A stretch of 64,000 bases of DNA from Syntrophaceae bacterium UBA6112. Its GTDB lineage: Bacteria > Desulfobacterota > Syntrophia > Syntrophales > UBA5619. The first letter of the stretch is position 1; the number at the start of each line of letters is the position of its first letter. Made by a program: the position numbers and the translations under genes. This document shows positions 6,458 through 14,990 of the stretch, one piece after another. Under the pieces are notes generated by a model that saw only the letters and a program-made list of their open reading frames with translations, was not told the origin of the DNA and ran no database searches. The stretch lies in NCBI GenBank assembly GCA_002423465.1, contig DIWG01000066.1:975-64974 (forward strand), given 5' to 3'.

Positions 6458-8851
6458 GTGGAGATATGCTGCCCACCGAAGGGCGGGAGCTATCTCCGAA
6501 CCGAAAACCAGGGGGTGGATCCTTTGGAACCCGTATACCTAGACCTTCATATTCACACGTCTAAGAACCCCGATCAACTTGATGCTGCATACGACTTCGT
6601 CACGCTGCACGAGAAGGTTCGGGCATGCGCGATGGGTTCGCCGTATCTCATCTCGCTGACTGATCACAACACCATAAACAAGGTGGCCTACCTACACGCT
6701 GCGTCCTTGTTTCCCCATCTATTGATAGGGGCAGAGTTGCACGTTCGCAACTACCGCGATGAGCCACCCTACCATTGCCACATCTTCTTTCGCAGTCCGG
6801 TCGAAGCAGACACGATCGACGCCTTGAATGTTGTTCTTGACGCGCTGTATCCCAGGAAGAGAGTGAACGCCTCCGATCAGATTCCGAGCATCGAGGAGAT
6901 TGCGAAGCATTTTGATGCCTACGAATTCGTTCTCCTGCCTCACGGGGGGCAATCGCATTCCACCTTCGACAAGTCAATTCCAAAGGGCGTGCAGTTCGAC
7001 ACCACAATTGAGCGCAGCATCTACTATAACCACTTCGATGGTTTCACTGCACGCAGTAACTCGGGCTTGGAGAGTACGCAGGACTACTTTCGCCGGCTTG
7101 GAATCTCAGACTTCGTCAACCTGATCACCTCGACAGACAGCTACAATCCGAAGAATTATCCAGAGTCGAAAGAACCACAGGCAGATTCTTTTGTCCCAAC
7201 CTGGATGCTAGCGAGTCCGACTTTCAATGGACTGCGCTTGTCGCTGTCTGAGTCAGCTCGGCTTGTTTACGGACCCCAACCAGACACGTGGGCTGAATTC
7301 ATACGACACGTATCGCTATCGAATGACTATCTGGATATCGACGCGGCTCTTACGCCGGGGCTCAATGTGGTCATCGGCGGGTCGTCCAGTGGTAAGACGC
7401 TTTTCGTCGACTCGGTGTATCGGAGGCTCCGAGGAGACTTCTCAGGCAGCAACTATCTCGCATATGGCGTTGACCAGATTTCAGTTGATAGCCCCACAGG
7501 TCAAGTGCCGCACTTCTTGGAGCAGAACTATATCGTCAAGGTGTGCGATCAAAAAGACCATGACAACACGATTGACAGTATCGCTCTGCTACGGAGACTC
7601 TTCCCTGGAGACAAGGATGAAAGGACCGCGATTGAAACCGGTCTAGCCCAACTGAGCGAGAGTCTCAGCCAGATGGTGGAAGCCGCAGAGAAGATAGAGA
7701 CCATTGAAGAAGAGTTGAAAACACTCCCCGTGCTGTCGCGCCTTGTGGTGACCACGCTTATCAAGCGGAATCCCCTGAAATACCTCAAGCCAACCGACTC
7801 AGACGTGGAGACCTTCGAGTATTCAGAGGCCAATTACACGCGGCACAAGAAGGCCCTAGATGATGTCGAGAGATTCCTAGATATGAACCCATTCGTCATC
7901 CACGACAAGGGCCTCGTAGAATGGCTGAAGGCAGAACTTGATGTGGCGCGTTCGGCGGCGCGCTTTGAATCAGACGTCCGTCAAGTGATCATCAAGCACG
8001 CTGACGCGATACATCAGTTGCAGACTCGCGAGGACCGTGAGACGAAGACAAAGAGTTACCAGTTCGGCACACTTCTGGGGGCGATTCGAAACTACCTGAA
8101 GTACAATCGGGTGTTCTACGCGTCTCGTGACCGAATCGCGAAATTCTCCATCACGTGCAATACCAGAGTAGTCGAGTCCATGGGACACCGACTGTTCATC
8201 GAGAATGCATTCGAGCTCACTCCCGCCAAGTTCGTTGAAGTTTTGAACCAGACCCTCCGGTCCGATCGTCAGATTCGCAACTTTGAGGCAATCACTCCTG
8301 CGGCCCTGTCATCCGTCGGATTTCGTAAGAAGGCGCCGAAGGTCACCAACTACGCGGACCTACGTCGTGAGGTGCTAAGCCGATTCCAAGCCATGAATCA
8401 GAAGAAGTACCGTATCACCACCAGCGAAGGAAAGGACTTCGATCAACTAAGCGCTGGATGGAAAACATCGGTGATACTTGATCTCGTTTTGGGATGTGCA
8501 ACCGACACAGCTCCGCTGATCATTGACCAGCCGGAGGACAATCTCGCGACCACCTACATCAATACGGGTCTTCTCAAGGCAATCAAGCAATGCAAGGCTG
8601 CACGTCAGATCATCCTGGTCTCGCACAACGCAACGATACCGATGCTAGGCGACGCTCAGAACGTAATTATGTGCAGGAATAAGGACAAGTTCATGACGAT
8701 TCGATCGAGTCCACTCGAGGGTGAGATAGAAGACCTCGATGTTGTGGATGTGATAGCAGCTACCACCGACGGTGGAAAGTCATCAATCAAGAAGCGCGTC
8801 AAGAAGTACAACCTCAAAAGGTTCAGGGGGGCAGATGAAACTCGTGTTTAG
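6458..8851 (+). CDS. PHP-domain plus SMC/ABC-type ATPase (TrlF-like, probable defence protein)
   Basis: 797 residues. An N-terminal PHP phosphoesterase domain shows metal ligands LDLHIHTSKN (about residues 28-37), ISLTDHNTI, GAELHV, YHCHIFF and VLLPHGG. An ATPase follows with Walker A GGSSSGKT (about 307-314), a Q-loop region HFLEQNY, a helical insert, a signature-like LSAGWKTS, a Walker B with catalytic carboxylates LIIDQPEDNL, and a switch histidine ILVSHNA. This RecF/SMC-type split ATPase fused to PHP resembles proteins annotated as TrlF-family AAA-like ATPases, which occur in defence islands. The start is uncertain: GTG 6458, or GTG 6515 / TTG 6524 just after AGGGGG. Codon use is more AT-rich than in the neighbours, suggesting transfer. 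Target and activity are unknown. Confidence 0.75.
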   Translation: MEICCPPKGGSYLRTENQGVDPLEPVYLDLHIHTSKNPDQLDAAYDFVTLHEKVRACAMGSPYLISLTDHNTINKVAYLHAASLFPHLLIGAELHVRNYRDEPPYHCHIFFRSPVEADTIDALNVVLDALYPRKRVNASDQIPSIEEIAKHFDAYEFVLLPHGGQSHSTFDKSIPKGVQFDTTIERSIYYNHFDGFTARSNSGLESTQDYFRRLGISDFVNLITSTDSYNPKNYPESKEPQADSFVPTWMLASPTFNGLRLSLSESARLVYGPQPDTWAEFIRHVSLSNDYLDIDAALTPGLNVVIGGSSSGKTLFVDSVYRRLRGDFSGSNYLAYGVDQISVDSPTGQVPHFLEQNYIVKVCDQKDHDNTIDSIALLRRLFPGDKDERTAIETGLAQLSESLSQMVEAAEKIETIEEELKTLPVLSRLVVTTLIKRNPLKYLKPTDSDVETFEYSEANYTRHKKALDDVERFLDMNPFVIHDKGLVEWLKAELDVARSAARFESDVRQVIIKHADAIHQLQTREDRETKTKSYQFGTLLGAIRNYLKYNRVFYASRDRIAKFSITCNTRVVESMGHRLFIENAFELTPAKFVEVLNQTLRSDRQIRNFEAITPAALSSVGFRKKAPKVTNYADLRREVLSRFQAMNQKKYRITTSEGKDFDQLSAGWKTSVILDLVLGCATDTAPLIIDQPEDNLATTYINTGLLKAIKQCKAARQIILVSHNATIPMLGDAQNVIMCRNKDKFMTIRSSPLEGEIEDLDVVDVIAATTDGGKSSIKKRVKKYNLKRFRGADETRV

Positions 8852-9101
8852 GAAAAACGACCAGGAGGAGATCACCGTTCTTCAGTCGTTCGATGGTGAT
8901 GAGCGTAACTTCATCTATACGGACATGATCAAGGTGCTGCTCGAAGATGGCGAGCTTGAAGCGCCAGTTGTTGAGGGTGACTTCACGGAAGGAGAGATGC
9001 AGAGCATCAACAACATGGTCAGCGAGATCAATAAGGTCACGAAAGAGACATTGAAGGCAAGTGCTGGTATACATGGGCCTAGCGCTGACCAGCCTCTCTA
9101 A
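8835..9101 (+). CDS. Small acidic partner protein of the PHP-ATPase
   Basis: 88 residues, unrecognised. The ATG at 8835 follows AGGGGGGC and overlaps the last 17 bases of the ATPase gene, so the two are almost certainly translated together. The sequence begins MKLVFRKNDQEEITVLQSF, then acidic segments (DMIKVLLEDGELE, VVEGDFTEGEM) and a helical stretch (INNMVSEINKVTKETLK). It has no membrane segment, nuclease or nucleotide-binding motif. A regulatory or sensor role for the upstream enzyme is an inference from the overlap. The stop TAA sits within the first box of a second attC-like sequence. Confidence 0.7.
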   Translation: MKLVFRKNDQEEITVLQSFDGDERNFIYTDMIKVLLEDGELEAPVVEGDFTEGEMQSINNMVSEINKVTKETLKASAGIHGPSADQPL

Positions 9102-9155
9102 CAAACGATTTAACCTGACTCGTTTCGCTCGCGCGTTATCCGTCAGAGGTTAATC
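9096..9155 (+). repeat. attC-like site 2, degenerate right half
   Basis: CTCTAAC (9096-9102) overlaps the stop of the 88-residue ORF, as R'' boxes often do, and is followed by AAACGATT. TTAACCTGAC (9110-9119) pairs with GTCA..GGTTAA (9142-9153) as an imperfect inverted repeat around a GC-rich loop. A clean GTTRRRY box is missing; GTTATCC (9135-9141) or GTTAATC (9149-9155) are the nearest. It may be a decayed attC or simply a terminator hairpin. Confidence 0.33.
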
Positions 9156-9414
9156 CCTTACAACCTGTAATACTCAGTACTGATTGATGAATTCAACTGC
9201 GTACTCGTAGGTGAACACCAGGTCAAGCATATTTCGTTTTTTCTTCGATTACGGCTGCGCATTGCGGATATAAAAGTGCTATCAAAATTCATCAGCCTCG
9301 GTTATTGAGCAATAAAGACTCTTTACCTTTTTCCATTTTATTCGGCTCATTTGTGATCAGCCCATATTCCGCCGCCGCGAAGGGAATCGGATGATCGACG
9401 GGTTTTTTATGCGG
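9156..9414. other. Non-coding right flank of the island
   Basis: No gene supported. The reverse strand at about 9180-9234 has an 18-residue open frame beginning MLDLVFTYEYAVEFINQY, with an upstream stop, which could be the tail of a lost gene. The stretch is AT-rich (9220-9350) and GC rises again at dusB. Confidence 0.45.
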
Positions 9415-10464
9415 TCACATCGGCCCCCCATGGTCGCTACCGTCTGTTTCCGCTTCTGCGTCCGACCTGCATACCCCGGAACCGGTACATCCCATGGAAG
9501 GTTCCCCGATATGCTGAAAATATTCCTGCAGGGCCTTCCATGCCGAGTCCCGATCGCTGATACGCCCCGCCGCCTGGCGAAACTGGGCGCCCCCTTTGAG
9601 ACCCTTTGTGTACCAGAGGAGATGCTTCCGAAAATCTCTGGTCCCAACCTTCTCACCATAAAAATCAATTGCCAGGGTCAGATGGCGGCGGATGATCTCT
9701 TCCCGTTGGCATAATGAAGGCAAGTCGGTCTCGGTTCCGGACAGATGAGACAGAATATTCCCGATCAGCCACGGAGTCCCCAATGCCCCTCTTCCGACCA
9801 TGATCCCGTCGCACCCGGTCTCACTGAGCATCCGGAGAGCGTCACTTGGGGAGCGGACATCGCCGCTCCCGATCACGGGAATCCGGAGATCCTCCTTGAG
9901 CGCCGCGATCAACCGCCAGTCCGACCGGCCGGCGAAACCTTGATCGGCCGTACGGGGATGGAGGATAACGGCATCCACGCCGCATTCTTCAGCAATCCGT
10001 CCGATTTCGACGGCATTGATCTGACGGGCGCTCCATCCGGCGCGGATCTTCACGGTCAGCGGCAAGCTCGACGCCTTTCTCACAGCCCGAAGGACGGCGG
10101 CCGCCTGTTCCGGGTCCCTCATCAGCGACGCCCCGGAACCCGTCTTTGCCACCTTCTTCACCGGACAACCCATGTTGACGTCCAGCAAATCCGCCCCCCG
10201 CTCCTCGGCAACCCTTGCCGCCTCGGCAAGCGTTTCCGGATCGCAGCCGAAAAGCTGAACCCCGAGCGGCCGGTCCGCGGACGAAGATGCGAGGTAACGA
10301 AAGGTTTTTTCCTTTCCCCGAACGAGGCCGTTTGCGCTGATCATTTCAGTAAAGGCCAGGCCGCAACCGAATGAACGTACAACCGTGCGGAACGGAAGGT
10401 CGGTAATCCCCGCCATCGGGGCCAGAAAAACGTTGTTCCTTAAATGAAGACGACCGATGTTCAT
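9415..10464 (-). CDS. dusB: tRNA-dihydrouridine synthase, DusB type
   Basis: Flavin-dependent enzyme that reduces uridine to dihydrouridine in tRNA D-loops. The 349-residue protein opens with LAPMAGITDLPFR (FMN barrel entry), then GCDPETLAEAA, the catalytic-cysteine motif NMGCPVKKV, LTVKIRAGW, VILHPRTADQGF, IPVIGSGDV and GIMVGRGALGTPW. This motif series identifies the NifR3/DusB branch. I set the ATG at 10464 (MNIGRL), preceded by GGGAAAGG, rather than the longer frame start at 10488. It is co-directional with a nucleotidyltransferase gene 31 bases upstream. Confidence 0.92.
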   Translation of the reverse strand: MNIGRLHLRNNVFLAPMAGITDLPFRTVVRSFGCGLAFTEMISANGLVRGKEKTFRYLASSSADRPLGVQLFGCDPETLAEAARVAEERGADLLDVNMGCPVKKVAKTGSGASLMRDPEQAAAVLRAVRKASSLPLTVKIRAGWSARQINAVEIGRIAEECGVDAVILHPRTADQGFAGRSDWRLIAALKEDLRIPVIGSGDVRSPSDALRMLSETGCDGIMVGRGALGTPWLIGNILSHLSGTETDLPSLCQREEIIRRHLTLAIDFYGEKVGTRDFRKHLLWYTKGLKGGAQFRQAAGRISDRDSAWKALQEYFQHIGEPSMGCTGSGVCRSDAEAETDGSDHGGPM

Positions 10465-10495
10465 AAACCTTTCCCAGATAAGGATCAATCTTTCA

Positions 10496-11263
10496 TCACT
10501 GATTTTGCGCCATCATGCTGCGCCCGGCTCTCTCCAAATCCTCGGGCGTATTGATTCCCATGACCTCCAGTGGATCATGCGCAACGCAAGAGATCGCCAC
10601 CAGCCCATTCTTACAAGCAATATCAACAATGTCCGTCAAATAGTATTCTCCTTGGGCGTTTCGATTGCCGAGACTTGCAACCGCCCCGAACAGGAAACGG
10701 CTCTCAACACAATAGATCCCCGTATTGATCTCACGGATCTTTTTCTCCTCCGGCAGGGCATCCCTCTCCTCGACGATCTTCACGACACGGCCGCCGCTCG
10801 CCTTGACCACCCGTCCATAACCGGTCGGGTTCTCCGGGATCGTCGTCAGTACCGTGATCGTCGCCCCTTCCATCCGGTGTTGGTCGCACAGGGACATGAC
10901 TGTCTCCGGTCGGATCAGCGGAACATCGCCGCAGAGGATCACGATCGTCCCGTCATGATCCCGAAAGGCTTCCGCCGCCTGAAGGACCGCATGTCCGGTC
11001 CCCAACTGCTCCCGCTGTTCCGTGAAGATCAGCCCCTGTTCCCGGAATTGCTCGCGGATCTGTTCCGCCTGATGGCCGATGACGACGACGATCTTCTTCG
11101 CACCGGCCGCCCGGGCCGCTGCAACCGGATAGGTCAGCATCGGGAGTCCGCAGAGAGGATGGAGCACCTTTGCAAGGTCGGATTTCATCCTCTTCCCCTT
11201 CCCCGCCGCCAGGATAATGGCTGAAAATTTTTCATCTCTCCGGATATCGCCGCTACCATTCAT
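10496..11263 (-). CDS. GlmU-like nucleotidyltransferase, single-domain (no acetyltransferase half)
   Basis: 255 residues matching the N-terminal pyrophosphorylase half of GlmU, which makes UDP-N-acetylglucosamine from UTP and GlcNAc-1-phosphate. The sequence shows AIILAAGKGKRMKSD, VLHPLCGLPML, EQLGTGHAV, ILCGDVPLI, GYGRVV, EINTGIY, QGEYYLTD and EVMGINTPEDL. The frame ends in AGRSMMAQNQ, and no left-handed beta-helix repeats follow. Full GlmU is about 450 residues. The acetyltransferase step would need another protein, or this enzyme may use a different sugar phosphate. Start ATG 11263 has GATAGGG close upstream. Confidence 0.82.
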   Translation of the reverse strand: MNGSGDIRRDEKFSAIILAAGKGKRMKSDLAKVLHPLCGLPMLTYPVAAARAAGAKKIVVVIGHQAEQIREQFREQGLIFTEQREQLGTGHAVLQAAEAFRDHDGTIVILCGDVPLIRPETVMSLCDQHRMEGATITVLTTIPENPTGYGRVVKASGGRVVKIVEERDALPEEKKIREINTGIYCVESRFLFGAVASLGNRNAQGEYYLTDIVDIACKNGLVAISCVAHDPLEVMGINTPEDLERAGRSMMAQNQ

Positions 11264-11465
11264 GCCCTATCCACTCCTATCCAATCGTATTGTCACTTCC
11301 CATGGTCGGATGCCATCCGTTGCGGATCCCTGCCCGCAAACCGCTCAATGAGCCGGCGGTCTGGAAACTTATCAGATCCCGCGGAGAAAAGACAAACGAT
11401 TTATCTTTTCCCCGGATCACATCCTGTGCACTCACCTTTCCTTCCGTTTCCTTCGGCGGATTTGT

Positions 11466-11494
11466 TTGACTCCATTCCCGTTTTTCGATATGTG
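11466..11494 (+). promoter_or_regulatory. Promoter for the pur operon
   Basis: TTGACT at 11466-11471 and TATGTG at 11489-11494 are 17 bases apart, placing a start near 11501 and a 33-base leader before the purD ATG at 11534. No PurR-like operator was recognised. Confidence 0.6.
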
Positions 11495-11533
11495 TGGCCT
11501 ACATTTGAAAAACAGCAGCGCAAGGAGACCCTC

Positions 11534-12868
11534 ATGACCCATATTCTGCTCATCGGCAACGGGGCGCGGGAACACGCGATCGCCGAGGCGATTCTGCGCT
11601 CGGAACGAAATCCTCGCCTCTATTCCTTCATGAAAACAAACAATCCCGGCATTGCCTCCCTTTCGGAGGCGGTTCGCCTCGGTCGCTATGACGAGCCGGA
11701 GACCATTGTCGCCTTTGCGCGGGAGATCGGCGTCGATTTTGCCGTCGTCGGCCCCGAGGAACCCTTGGGCCAAGGAGTCGTGGACGCCCTCGCGGCTGAG
11801 GGCATCCCGGCCGTGGGACCGACCCGCTCCCTGGCACGGTTGGAAACATCAAAATCCTTCACACGAAATCTGCTCGAAAAATACGGGATTCCGGGAAATC
11901 CGCGCTTCCGTAATTTCCAATCCCCCGACGGCATCGAATCTTTCTTTACTGAGTTGAACGGAATCGTTCTCAAACCGGATGGACTAACCGGCGGAAAAGG
12001 AGTTCTTGTACAGGGGGACCATTTTCAGACGCGTGGGGAGGCCCTGGATCTCTGCCGCGAGATCCTGAAGAGCCATCCCGGCGTCACCGTCGAGGAGAAA
12101 TTAGAGGGGGAGGAGTTTTCACTGCAATGTTTTTGCGACGGCCGGACAGTCGTGGCAACTCCTCCGGTTCAGGATCATAAACGACGCTTCATCGACGACC
12201 GCGGCCCGAATACGGGCGGGATGGGTTCCTATTCCGCCGCCGACCACCTCTTGCCCTTCATGGACGCTACGGCCGTCGCCGACGGGCTCGCCATCACCCG
12301 GCAGGTCGCCGAGGCGATCCGCCGGGAGACGGGCGTCCCCTACAGAGGAATCATGTACGGAGGTTTCATGACCACCCGCTCCGGTGTGAAACTGATCGAA
12401 TACAACGCCCGCTTCGGCGACCCGGAAGCGATGAATATCCTTCCCCTCCTCCGGACCGATTTCATCGATATCTGCCGGGCAGTCATCGACGAAGGGCTGG
12501 ACTCCATGGATATTGTATTTGAAAAAAAAGCGACGGTATGCAAGTATGTCGTCCCGAAGGGCTATGGCCTCCCCCAGGATCATCCCGAGGCCGCATCCAC
12601 ATCCTCTCGGATCGAAATCGGCGATACACCAGGGGCAAAGCTCTATTATTCATCCATCGACCAGCGGACGGATGGTTTCTACATGACCTCGTCCCGGGCA
12701 ATCGGAATCGTCGGCGTCGCCGACAGTCTGGCGGAGGCGGAACAAATCGCCGAAAGGGCCGTCGGCGCCATCCGAGGTCCCGTAGATCACCGGCCGGACA
12801 TCGGCACCGAGCCGCTGATCCGGAAGAGGGTGCAGCACATGAAGATACTCAAAGCAGATTCCATATAA
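11534..12868 (+). CDS. purD: Phosphoribosylamine-glycine ligase
   Basis: ATP-grasp enzyme of purine synthesis that joins glycine to phosphoribosylamine. 444 residues. Motifs are LLIGNGAREHA at the N-terminus, VVGPEEPLGQGVVD, LETSKSF, the ATP-grasp GIVLKPDGLTGGKGV, VEEKLEGEEFS, GPNTGGMGSYS and the metal-binding EYNARFGDPEA. The ATG at 11534 follows AAGGAGACC; the open frame continues 62 codons upstream without family similarity. The C-terminal part is somewhat longer than in E. coli PurD (429 residues). It heads a run of purine genes, with purH 12 bases downstream. Confidence 0.95.
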   Translation: MTHILLIGNGAREHAIAEAILRSERNPRLYSFMKTNNPGIASLSEAVRLGRYDEPETIVAFAREIGVDFAVVGPEEPLGQGVVDALAAEGIPAVGPTRSLARLETSKSFTRNLLEKYGIPGNPRFRNFQSPDGIESFFTELNGIVLKPDGLTGGKGVLVQGDHFQTRGEALDLCREILKSHPGVTVEEKLEGEEFSLQCFCDGRTVVATPPVQDHKRRFIDDRGPNTGGMGSYSAADHLLPFMDATAVADGLAITRQVAEAIRRETGVPYRGIMYGGFMTTRSGVKLIEYNARFGDPEAMNILPLLRTDFIDICRAVIDEGLDSMDIVFEKKATVCKYVVPKGYGLPQDHPEAASTSSRIEIGDTPGAKLYYSSIDQRTDGFYMTSSRAIGIVGVADSLAEAEQIAERAVGAIRGPVDHRPDIGTEPLIRKRVQHMKILKADSI

Positions 12869-12880
12869 CAGGAGGGAAAC

Positions 12881-14452
12881 ATGCAGCGGAATGACGTCAA
12901 GAGGGTACTGATCAGCGTGACAGACAAAAAAGGAATCGTCGAATTCGCCCAGGGGCTCCAGGCTTTCGGCGTGGAGATCCTTTCCACGGGCGGCACGGCG
13001 GCGCAGTTGCGGAAAAGCGGTGTCCCTGTCACCGACGTGTCGGATTATACCGGATTCCCGGAGATGATGGACGGGAGACTCAAAACCCTCCATCCGAAGA
13101 TCCACGGCGGTCTTCTCGCCCTGCGGGACAACGAGGGACATATGAACGCCCTCCGGGAACACATGATCGGCCTGATCGACATGGTCGTCATCAACCTCTA
13201 CCGTTTCGAGGACACGGTTGCCCAAGAGGGATGCGCGCTGGAACACGCCATCGAAAACATTGACATTGGCGGCCCGACGATGCTCCGCGCGGCCTCCAAG
13301 AACTACCGATTCGTCTCCGTCGTGACCGATCCCGAGGATTACCCGAAGATCCTTGCGGAAATGAAAGAGACGGGTGGCAAGATTTCCGAGGCGACCAACT
13401 TCGAGCTGGCCAAGAAGACCTTCCAGTTGACCGCCCGCTACGACGGCGCCATTTCCAACTATCTCGGCCTGCTCAGCGCCGAATGTCCGGAAAAGCGGGA
13501 ATTCCCCGACACCTTCTCCTGCCAGTTCACCAAGGCGCAGGACCTCCGCTATGGGGAAAATCCCCATCAGAAGGCCGCCTTCTACCGGGAGCGTGACCCG
13601 CAGATCTCCGCCCTCTCCAACGCGCGGCAGATCCAGGGCAAGGAACTCTCCTACAACAATATTATGGACAGCGACGCCGCCTGGCAGGTCGTCTCCGACC
13701 TCCCCCTCCCCGGCGTTGTCATCATCAAGCACGCAAACCCTTGCGGCGCGGCGACTTCCGACGGCGATATGGCGGAGGCCTTTCGGAAGGCACTGGCGGG
13801 CGATCCCGTTTCGGCGTTCGGCGGCATCGTCGCCCTGAACCGTCCCGTGGATGCCACGGCAGCGAAGGAGATGATCAAAATCTTCTTCGAGGTGATCATC
13901 GCCCCGGGTTATACCGCGGATGCGGTGGAGATCCTGGGGGCCAAAAAAAATGTCCGGGTCCTTGAAATCCCGCCCTCTTGCCGCAAGCGTTCCGCCGGCT
14001 ATGACTTCCGGCGGGTGATGGGCGGTCTTCTCGTGCAGGAACGGGACATGGACGACTTCGACATCCGCAAGGCGAAGGTCGTCACGAAACGGGTCCCCAC
14101 GGAGGCCGAGTACCAGGCGCTCGATTTCGCCTGGCGGATAGTCAAGCACGTCAAGTCGAACGCCATCGTCTACACCACGAAGGACCAGCTCGTGGGAATG
14201 GGTGCGGGACAGACCAGCCGGGTGGATTCAGTGAAGATCGCCAAGATGAAGGCGGTCCTCCCGACGGAAGGCTGCGCCCTGGGATCGGACGCCTTCTTCC
14301 CGTTCCGGGACGGGCTCGACATGGCTGCGCAGGCCGGAATTACGGCGGTCATCGAGCCGGGAGGTTCGATCAAGGATGAGGAGGTCATTCAGGCCGCCGA
14401 TGAGCACGGCATCGCGATGATCTTTACCGGCGTCCGCCATTTCAAACATTGA
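12881..14452 (+). CDS. purH: Bifunctional AICAR transformylase/IMP cyclohydrolase
   Basis: Catalyses the last two steps to IMP. The 523-residue protein has an N-terminal MGS-like cyclohydrolase domain (ALISVTDK-type start VLISVTDKKGIVEFA, STGGTAAQLRKSGV, GRLKTLHPKIHGG). A C-terminal transformylase domain follows (LRYGENPHQKAAFY, KELSYNNIMDSDAAW, IIKHANPCGAA, AFGGIVALN, GAGQTSRVDS, SDAFFPFRDG, GGSIKDEEVI). The length and all landmarks are normal. The start follows AGGAGGGAAAC. It is the second gene of the probable purD-purH-purE operon. Confidence 0.97.
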   Translation: MQRNDVKRVLISVTDKKGIVEFAQGLQAFGVEILSTGGTAAQLRKSGVPVTDVSDYTGFPEMMDGRLKTLHPKIHGGLLALRDNEGHMNALREHMIGLIDMVVINLYRFEDTVAQEGCALEHAIENIDIGGPTMLRAASKNYRFVSVVTDPEDYPKILAEMKETGGKISEATNFELAKKTFQLTARYDGAISNYLGLLSAECPEKREFPDTFSCQFTKAQDLRYGENPHQKAAFYRERDPQISALSNARQIQGKELSYNNIMDSDAAWQVVSDLPLPGVVIIKHANPCGAATSDGDMAEAFRKALAGDPVSAFGGIVALNRPVDATAAKEMIKIFFEVIIAPGYTADAVEILGAKKNVRVLEIPPSCRKRSAGYDFRRVMGGLLVQERDMDDFDIRKAKVVTKRVPTEAEYQALDFAWRIVKHVKSNAIVYTTKDQLVGMGAGQTSRVDSVKIAKMKAVLPTEGCALGSDAFFPFRDGLDMAAQAGITAVIEPGGSIKDEEVIQAADEHGIAMIFTGVRHFKH

Positions 14453-14485
14453 TGATATGAGCATCGGCACAGGAGTTAAAAGGAT

Positions 14486-14989
14486 ATGCAGGAAAAAACA
14501 GGGATTGCCGTCAGCGTCGTCATGGGGAGCGATTCCGATCTCCCGGTCATGGAGGAAGCCGTCAAAGTCCTGGAAGCTTTTGCGATTCCGCATGAACTGT
14601 TTCTGACCTCCGCCCACCGGACGCCGGAGAGGACGGCCCAGTTTGCCCGCGGGGCGGCAAAACGGGGAGTGCAGGTGATCATCGTCGGCGCCGGCGCTGC
14701 CGCCCATCTGGCGGGAGTGATCGCGTCCCAGACACTGCTCCCGGTAATCGGGGTGCCCATCGACGCCACATCGCTGCAGGGGCTGGACGCCCTCTTGGCC
14801 ACGGTCCAAATGCCGGGGGGGATCCCCGTCGCGACAATGGCCATCGGCAAAGCGGGGGCAAAGAACGCCGCGCTGTTCGCCGTCCGGATTCTGGCCCTGA
14901 AGGATGCTGAGCTTCAAAAAAAACTTCAGTCCTATGTCCGGAAGTTGGCCCAGGAGGTCGAACGGAAACACGAAAACCTGAAGAAATGA
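14486..14989 (+). CDS. purE: N5-carboxyaminoimidazole ribonucleotide mutase
   Basis: 167 residues, the normal class I PurE length. It moves the carboxylate of N5-CAIR to form CAIR in purine synthesis. Motifs are VMGSDSDLPVMEEA, SAHRTPER, IIVGAGAAAHLAGV, PVIGVPIDA and QMPGGIPVATMAIG. The SAHRTP histidine is the catalytic residue in the family. The start has AGGAG plus AAGG upstream. The next gene starts two bases after its stop. Confidence 0.95.
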   Translation: MQEKTGIAVSVVMGSDSDLPVMEEAVKVLEAFAIPHELFLTSAHRTPERTAQFARGAAKRGVQVIIVGAGAAAHLAGVIASQTLLPVIGVPIDATSLQGLDALLATVQMPGGIPVATMAIGKAGAKNAALFAVRILALKDAELQKKLQSYVRKLAQEVERKHENLKK

Positions 14990-14990
14990 T

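Noticed and set aside
9176..9235. Short reverse frame reading MLDLVFTYEYAVEFINQY, considered as a transposase tail
   Set aside because: Only 18 codons with a stop just upstream; not enough to call a pseudogene.
12650..14149. 499-residue minus-strand open frame opposite purD and purH
   Set aside because: It is the antisense of well-conserved pur genes in a GC-rich codon pattern, and the translation is a repetitive D/G/R/V-rich shadow with no motif.
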